From Bradyrhizobium lablabi (GTDB lineage: Bacteria; Pseudomonadota; Alphaproteobacteria; Rhizobiales; Xanthobacteraceae): a stretch of 64,000 nt of DNA. The stretch spans positions 4,836,001 through 4,900,000 of the forward strand of contig NZ_LT670844.1 of the NCBI RefSeq assembly GCF_900141755.1, read 5' to 3'. The notes beneath the pieces were generated by a model, which saw only the letters and a list, made by a program, of their open reading frames with translations, had not been told where the DNA came from and made no database searches. Position 1 is the stretch's first letter; every line of letters starts with the position of its first letter. Below are positions 59,395 through 64,000 of this stretch, piece by piece. Both the position numbers and the translations under genes were made by a program.

Positions 59395-60106
59395 GAAATG
59401 CCGGTTGCCCCGTTTTGCCAAACGACGAAAAATTGCCCGACGGGCAAATCAGCAAGAACCTGTCCAGCCCCGCTGACAAAAATATTTCGCTTAACCCGTC
59501 GGGCAAATCACCTCTACAAGCTCGCCCCGTCCCACCCGGATGAGGGGCGGATCGCGAGTCGTCACGAACGCGCGGTGGGATGCGATGGACGCGACAGCGT
59601 CGGGCGCGCAATGGGATCGCAGGGCGGGTCTTCCCGTGAGCGATCGGCCGGCGCGCGGACGAACGATGCTGCTAACCGCCTTCGCCAGAACTCGCCGGAC
59701 GGCACGAGGCCCGGCAAGACCTTTGGCGTGAGATGGTCGCGGACGGCGAAGTCGTGTGGTCCTGGCGCCCCGATGCTGGCGTCAAGTCTTGCGGAGATGC
59801 ATTCGGCCCAACCGGGTTTGAGATGTATCATCGATCCGCAAGGCGACGGTGGCAAGAAAGCCCGGTCACCGGGGAGAGCACGAAGTAAGCCGTAAACCAT
59901 TCGCGCGGGGAAAGCCGGAGTGATCCGGTTGAACCTGTGGTCCACTCGTGCGCTTTTTGTGCGCACGACCGCGGGTGCAATCGGCATCCGGCTTTCCCTG
60001 CGCCCTCTGTTTGCGAAGGAGGGTGAAGTTGATGCAAGCCTCGGGCGCATCGCGCCGCGAGAATGCGGACGCATATCCTCTTGCTGTTTGAAATTTGAAT
60101 CCGACG
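59395..60106. repeat. Long interspersed repeat, family R7
   Basis: This stretch of about 700 bases contains the inverted pair TTGCCCGACGGGCAAATCAG/CCCGTCGGGCAAATCACC, GGACGGCGAAGTCGTGTGGT, AAGCCCGGTCACCGGGGAGA and GAGCACGAAGTAAGCC, then the hairpin block before CTGCGCCCTCTGTTTGCG. I recall this composite from many Bradyrhizobium sequences. ORFs across it (for example 59359-59895) lack protein-like composition. Its 3' third is related to 508-704. Confidence 0.65.
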
Positions 60107-60112
60107 TTTCAG

Positions 60113-60250
60113 ACCTCTCCCCGCCTGCGGGGAGAGGTCGGATTTTACGCGGAGCGAAAAATCCGGGTGAGGGGGACTCTCCGCGAGACCGGTGATGCCG
60201 ATAGAGCCCCTCACCCCAACCCTCTCCCCGCGAAGAGCGGGGCGAGGGAG
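60113..60250. repeat. Palindromic repeat, family R2 (short form)
   Basis: CCTCTCCCCGCCTGCGGGGAGAGG opens it, then GGGTGAGGGGGACTCTCCGCG, ATGCCGATAGAGCCCCTCAC and CCTCTCCCCGCGAAGAGCGG. It lacks the GAAGC/GCTTC middle part of the other two copies. It abuts the 3' end of the LysR gene. Confidence 0.8.
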
Positions 60251-60270
60251 CATACCGTCTTCGTGATTAG

Positions 60271-61134
60271 CTACGCCGCCTTCGCCTGCACATTGTCGCA
60301 AAATTCCGCCAGCCGATCGGCGAGCCGCAGTGTCGCCGGGCTGGCATCAGGCGACGCCACCAGCGCCACTTCCGTCCGGTCGATCGGCGCAAAACCGTCC
60401 TTCGCGGTCAGGACACGATGATCGGCCTGAACCGCGATCTCCGAGAGGATGCTGAGACCCATTCCGGCGGCGACTGCGGCCTGGATGCCGGCGAGGCTCG
60501 ACGACGTATAGGCCATGTGCCAGGGGCGGCCGGCGGTTTCCAGCGCATGGATCGCGCCCGCCCGATAAAGGCAACCGACGGGAAAGCCGATCAACGGCAC
60601 CGAGCCGATTTTTGCGTCGATCGGATGGCTCTTGCTGGTGACCCAATGCACGCGCTCGGACCACACCGCGATGCCGCCTTTTTCGCCGGCCGCGCGTTTG
60701 AACAGCGCCAGATCGAGTTCGCCGCGTTCGAGATCGCGCTTGAGATAGGTGCTCTGGTCGGCGCGCACGTCGAGCCGCAGGCCGGGATGCGAGCGCGAAA
60801 ATGAAGCGAGCAATTTCGCCAGCCGATAGGCGGCGAAATCCTCGGGGATGCCCAACCTGACGGCGCCTTCATTGCCGGGCCGCGTCACGACATCGCGGGC
60901 TTCTTCCGCAAGCGACAATAGCCGCCGCGCATAGGACAACAGCCGCTCGCCGGCCTCGGTCGGCGTCACGTCCTTAGCCGTCCGGTTCAACAGCGGCTGG
61001 CCGACATCCTCCTCCAGCCGCTTGATCTGCTGGCTGACGGTCGACTGGGTGCGGTGAACGCGCTCGCCGGCGCGGGTAAAGCCGCCGGAATCCACCACCG
61101 AGACAAAGCTGCGCAGCAATTCGAGATCGAGCAT
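60271..61134 (-). CDS. LysR-family transcriptional regulator
   Basis: The 287-residue regulator has the N-terminal winged HTH (MLDLELLRSFVSVVDSGGFTRAGERVHRTQSTVSQQIKRLEED) and a periplasmic-binding-like effector domain (residues 90-280: VRLGIPEDFAAYRLAKLLASF, GELDLALFKR, AGMGLSILSE). It is divergent from the EamA gene, which it probably controls through the dyad between them. The effector is unknown. Confidence 0.92.
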   Translation of the reverse strand: MLDLELLRSFVSVVDSGGFTRAGERVHRTQSTVSQQIKRLEEDVGQPLLNRTAKDVTPTEAGERLLSYARRLLSLAEEARDVVTRPGNEGAVRLGIPEDFAAYRLAKLLASFSRSHPGLRLDVRADQSTYLKRDLERGELDLALFKRAAGEKGGIAVWSERVHWVTSKSHPIDAKIGSVPLIGFPVGCLYRAGAIHALETAGRPWHMAYTSSSLAGIQAAVAAGMGLSILSEIAVQADHRVLTAKDGFAPIDRTEVALVASPDASPATLRLADRLAEFCDNVQAKAA

Positions 61135-61162
61135 TGGAGGGACCTATTTTAGGCCTATTCAT

Positions 61163-61177
61163 ATTTCCACTGGAAAT
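61163..61177. promoter_or_regulatory. Inverted repeat between LysR and EamA genes
   Basis: ATTTCCA-C-TGGAAAT is a perfect 7+1+7 dyad in the 121-base divergent promoter region, and ATTTCC recurs at 61191-61196. It contains a T-N11-A spacing typical of LysR binding sites, so it is a likely operator. Confidence 0.6.
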
Positions 61178-61255
61178 CAGTCTATCATTTAATTTCCAAA
61201 TATCAAGGCGCGGCCCTAGATCAGGGGCCAAGGAGATTCCCCAAGGAAAATTCCA

Positions 61256-62167
61256 ATGTCCGTCGCGCCCTCGATCGCAGTTCCCCGCACCACTTTCAAT
61301 CCACTGCCGATCTATATCGCCCTGTTCTGCCTGCTCTGGAGCTTTGCCTTTGTCGCGGGAAAAATCGGCGTCACATCGTGCCCGCCGCTGATCCTGCTCA
61401 CCGCGCGGTTCTCGCTGGCCGGAATCCTGATCCTCGCGATTTCCGCGTTTCGCGGCGAGGGCTGGGGGTTGTCATGGCGGGATACCCTGGTGTTCGCGCT
61501 GATCGGCGTCGCCAACAACGCGCTCTATCTCGGCCTCGGTTATACCGGGCTGAAGACCGTGTCCGCCGGCCTCGGCGGGTTGATCGTCAGCGCCAATCCG
61601 GTTTTCACGGCCGGCCTCGCCGCGCTGTTCCTCGGGGAGCAACTGACCGCGCGCAAGGTCGCGGGGCTGTTGCTCGGGATCACGGGAGTGAGTTTTATCG
61701 TCTGGCACCGCATGTCGGTCGGCACCGACAGTCTGCACGGCGTCCTCTTCACGTTGGCCTCGCTGGCCTCGATCGTGCTTGGCACTATCCTATTCAAGGT
61801 GCTGGCGCCGCAGGGCAGCCTCTGGATCGGCAACGGCGTGCAGAATCTCTCCGCGGGCATCGTGCTGCTGCCGTTCGCGATGAATTTCTCGAGCGTCGAT
61901 GACATCGTGCCGAGCGCGCCTCTGTTCGGCGCCTTTGCGTTCCTGGTGCTGGGCGGATCGATCCTGGCCTATCGGCTGTGGTTTCATCTGCTGCGAGTGT
62001 GCGGCGCGACCGCCGCGAGCGCCTATCATTTCCTGATGCCGCCATTGGGCATGCTGTTCGCCTGGATGGTGCTCGGCGAGCATGTCGAGTTCCGCGATTT
62101 GCTTGGGATTGTCCCGGTGGCGCTCGGCATCTATCTGGTGACGCGTCCCGCAGCAGTGCCGCAATAA
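61256..62167 (+). CDS. EamA-family (DMT) transporter
   Basis: The 303-residue protein has ten TM segments in two EamA halves: FCLLWSFAFVAGKIGVTSCPPLILLTARFSLAG, GLKTVSAGLGGLIVSANPVFTAGLAALFLGEQLTARKVAGLLLGI in the first, and RVCGATAASAYHFLMPPLGMLFAWMVLGEHVEFRDLLGI in the second. Such proteins export metabolites or amino acids. The dyad and divergent LysR indicate regulated expression. ATG 61256 follows GGAAAATTCC. Confidence 0.92.
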   Translation: MSVAPSIAVPRTTFNPLPIYIALFCLLWSFAFVAGKIGVTSCPPLILLTARFSLAGILILAISAFRGEGWGLSWRDTLVFALIGVANNALYLGLGYTGLKTVSAGLGGLIVSANPVFTAGLAALFLGEQLTARKVAGLLLGITGVSFIVWHRMSVGTDSLHGVLFTLASLASIVLGTILFKVLAPQGSLWIGNGVQNLSAGIVLLPFAMNFSSVDDIVPSAPLFGAFAFLVLGGSILAYRLWFHLLRVCGATAASAYHFLMPPLGMLFAWMVLGEHVEFRDLLGIVPVALGIYLVTRPAAVPQ

Positions 62168-62201
62168 GAAAACGCGGCCATAAGAAAAAGCGAGATCGAA
62201 C

Positions 62202-62990
62202 ATGAGTTCCCTTCGCATAACCCTGATCGGCGGTCCCACCGCGCTGATTGAAATCGACGGCTTTCGTCTCCTCACCGATCCGACCTTCGATGCGCCGGGC
62301 GCGTATCAATTGCCGCATGTAAGACTCGAGAAATTGACCGGTCCCGCGTTAGCGGCGGGACAGGTCGGTCCGGTCGATGCGGTGCTGCTCAGTCACGATC
62401 AGCATTCGGACAACCTCGATCATTCGGGCAAGGACTTCCTCCGTCAGGCCAAGCGCGTCCTGACCACGGAAGCCGGCGCAAAACGGCTCGGCGGCCATGT
62501 TGAGGGACTTGCGCCGTGGGCGACTACCGAATTGATGGGCAAGGATGGCCGTTCCCTGACCATCACCGCGACGCCCGCGCGTCACGGGCCGGCCGGCATC
62601 GAGCCGTTGTCCGGCGACGTCATCGGCTTTGTGCTGAGTTCGAAAGAGCGCTCACCGGTCTATATCAGTGGCGACACCGTGTGGTTCGACGGCGTCGCCG
62701 AGGTCGCGCGGCGCTTCAAGGCCGGCGTGGTGCTGCCCTTCGCCGGCGCGGCGCAGACCCGCGGTCCCTTTCACCTCACGATGGATACCAACGACACCAT
62801 CGAGACCGCGCGCGCATTTCCGGATGCGGTGATCGTGCCGCTGCATACTGACGGCTGGGCGCATTTCCGCCAGAGCGCGAGTGATTTGCGCGCGTCGTTC
62901 GACACGCTCGGGTTTGGGGCGCGGTTGAAACTGCTGGAGCCCGGCGTCGCGACGGTGATCGAGCCGCCACACCCACCGGCCTCATCCTGA
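62202..62990 (+). CDS. MBL-fold hydrolase (UlaG-like)
   Basis: The 262-residue protein is a metallo-beta-lactamase-fold enzyme of the small-molecule type: LIGGPTALIEIDGFRLLTDPTF, VLLSHDQHSDNLDHSG with a variant HxHxDH site (HDQHSDN), TATPARHGPAG, YISGDTVWFDGV and VPLHTDGWAHF. It may hydrolyse a lactone or phosphodiester. The last codons (CC TCA TCC TGA) lie in repeat R4, so the tail after PPHPP is repeat-derived. ATG 62202 follows GATCGAAC, a weak ribosome site. Confidence 0.85.
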   Translation: MSSLRITLIGGPTALIEIDGFRLLTDPTFDAPGAYQLPHVRLEKLTGPALAAGQVGPVDAVLLSHDQHSDNLDHSGKDFLRQAKRVLTTEAGAKRLGGHVEGLAPWATTELMGKDGRSLTITATPARHGPAGIEPLSGDVIGFVLSSKERSPVYISGDTVWFDGVAEVARRFKAGVVLPFAGAAQTRGPFHLTMDTNDTIETARAFPDAVIVPLHTDGWAHFRQSASDLRASFDTLGFGARLKLLEPGVATVIEPPHPPASS

Positions 62991-63113
62991 GCCACACGCA
63001 CCGGCCTCATCCTGAGGAGCGCGCTCTTGCGCGCGTCTCGAAGGATGGCAACAGGGGTGCAAGCGTCCATCCTTCGAGACGCGGCCAAGTGGCCGCTCCT
63101 CAGGATGAGGAGC
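62979..63113. repeat. Palindromic repeat, family R4, double form
   Basis: CCTCATCCTGAGGAGCGCGC and GTCTCGAAGGATGG are followed by the inverse ATCCTTCGAGACGCGGCC and CTCCTCAGGATGAGG. CACCGGCCTCATCCTGA is doubled at its left edge; the first of the two supplies the stop of the MBL gene. It lies between converging genes. Confidence 0.8.
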
Positions 63114-63117
63114 GGTA

Positions 63118-63909
63118 TTAGTCCTTCCTGAACACGATGGACGCCATCCACCCCGTCATCAGCGCCATGAACGCCGTCACCAGCCCATAGCTGAAACCGT
63201 TCTGGCGGGCGGTGGTGGCGACGAACTGCTCGAAGCCGACTTTGACGATATCGAACGCGGTTTCGGTATGCGTCACCAGCGCGCCGTCGGAAAACAGTTT
63301 TATCTCGACGTCATAGGTCCCGATCGGCACCTCGGCCGGCAGCGGAATGCCGGTGCGGAACAAGGTCGGCGTCAGAAACGTCACCGCCGAGGTCGCCTCG
63401 CGATAGAGCCCATGCTCGGAGCGCAGCCGCACGAAGGCGCTGCGGAACGCATCGTTCGGCACGACGTCGGCATAGTCAGGCCCGACGCGCTGGGTCAGCA
63501 GCACATTGTTGAGGCCAAGCTGCTGGCGCCGCTGCACTTCGGGCGAGGCGATGGCGTCGAATGGCCGGTTGGAAAACAGCGCCAGATAGGTCGGCACCTG
63601 CAGGAACTGGCGGTAATCGGTGTTGACCCAGATGCCGAATTTACGCTCCTTGCGGCGCGTCACCATGTCGGCGCGGGGGCCGGCGACGGTGACGACAAGA
63701 TCGTAATTGGTGCGCGTCGCAGGGGTGTTGGCGTCCTTTTCGACCGAGCCGAACAGCACGAGCTCCTCGCCGGAATAGTTCGGCGTCACGGTGACGCGGT
63801 GGTTGGAGACCGACACGATCAGCCGCTCGGCGTGCGCCGGAAGCGGGGCCGACGCCAGGCCCAGCGCGAGCACGACACCTGCCGATGCGAAAGGCCAGCG
63901 CGCAATCAT
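63118..63909 (-). CDS. TIGR02186-family membrane-anchored protein
   Basis: The 263-residue protein has a signal peptide (VVLALGLASAPLPAHAERL), a beta-rich periplasmic part (VSVSNHRVTVTPNYSGEELVLFGSVE, DLVVTVAGPRADMVTRRKERKFGIWVNTDYR) and a C-terminal TM helix (YGLVTAFMALMTGWMASIVF). This combination matches the TIGR02186 family, which is found next to a TauE/SafE-like exporter. The start overlaps the upstream gene's stop (ATGA), so the two are coupled. Function unknown, possibly sulfur-compound export. Confidence 0.85.
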   Translation of the reverse strand: MIARWPFASAGVVLALGLASAPLPAHAERLIVSVSNHRVTVTPNYSGEELVLFGSVEKDANTPATRTNYDLVVTVAGPRADMVTRRKERKFGIWVNTDYRQFLQVPTYLALFSNRPFDAIASPEVQRRQQLGLNNVLLTQRVGPDYADVVPNDAFRSAFVRLRSEHGLYREATSAVTFLTPTLFRTGIPLPAEVPIGTYDVEIKLFSDGALVTHTETAFDIVKVGFEQFVATTARQNGFSYGLVTAFMALMTGWMASIVFRKD

Positions 63910-64000
63910 CCGGTGCCTCCGATTTCCCGGATGGTGAAGAGATCGTCGGGGCGGATCACGAGCTCGATCGCGAAGCGGATTCCGACCGCGAGGATCAGAA
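63906..64000 (-). CDS. TauE/SafE-type exporter, C-terminal fragment
   Basis: Only the last 31 residues are in the window (LILAVGIRFAIELVIRPDDL, then FTIREIGGTG and stop). The hydrophobic stretch and the ending resemble the C-terminus of TauE/SafE-type exporters paired with TIGR02186 proteins. The stop overlaps the next start as ATGA. The rest lies beyond the right edge. Confidence 0.65.
   Translation of the reverse strand, partial: LILAVGIRFAIELVIRPDDLFTIREIGGTG

Noticed and set aside
59359..59895. 178-residue ORF in the R7 repeat
   Set aside because: It lies wholly in a known-looking interspersed repeat and its composition is not protein-like.
1..64000. CRISPR array or plasmid/phage replication region
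   Set aside because: No regularly spaced direct repeats, cas genes, repABC or phage structural genes were found. The tandem hairpins are interspersed repeats.

Overview
The window looks like chromosomal DNA of a Bradyrhizobium-type alphaproteobacterium (Nitrobacteraceae). It is GC-rich and shows strong GC third-position bias. It carries a class I lysyl-tRNA synthetase, a long two-domain dCTP deaminase, a SAM-II riboswitch upstream of metZ, a TIGR02186/TauE pair and many interspersed palindromic repeats that I recall from Bradyrhizobium genomes. No rRNA, replication origin or CRISPR array is visible.

Layout. 1-18.5 kb is ordinary core DNA: the 5' end of a Baeyer-Villiger monooxygenase, apaG, an OpgC-type acyltransferase with two SGNH proteins, metZ behind a SAM-II riboswitch and terminator, dcd, an MHS transporter coupled to an unknown protein, a MATE pump, an ogt/araC/VOC/SRPBCC cluster, amt, and a PP2C-kinase fusion. 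At 18.6-29.7 kb an 11-kb integrative island lies between two copies of tRNA-Gly(CCC). It has a tyrosine integrase at the tRNA end, an AIPR (abortive infection) protein with a nuclease-like N-terminus, a serine recombinase beside a 38-bp dyad, a recombinase relic, an IS30 element, two orphan ABC substrate-binding proteins, a two-TM protein and a secreted alpha/beta hydrolase. 29.8-45.6 kb is core again: MHYT-GGDEF-EAL, FAD dehydrogenase, SCO1, lysK, S24-like regulator, pyrD, MATE, DUF6460. 45.8-54.9 kb holds the complete four-gene ligase-associated DNA repair set (ligase, exonuclease, DEXH helicase, phosphoesterase), split into two arms by a methyltransferase and a LivJ-type binding protein. 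55-58.4 kb repeats the IS30 plus orphan-binding-protein theme. 58.9-64 kb ends with LysR/EamA, an MBL hydrolase and the TIGR02186/TauE pair.

The most striking signal is a palindromic repeat of about 150 bp (here called R3) that sits in frame, in the same orientation and reading frame, inside both the repair ligase and the repair helicase, adding a similar proline/glycine-rich peptide of 50-60 residues to two partner proteins. A third copy is intergenic and is open in the same frame. This resembles the logic of Rickettsia palindromic elements. At least eight other repeat families (called R1, R2, R4-R8 and U here, plus a nested module) fill most intergenic gaps. Some are nested in one another, and one supplies a start codon and another a stop codon to neighbouring genes.

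Functional statements rest on motif recognition by eye. No database search was possible, and all family names are recollections from sequence features.
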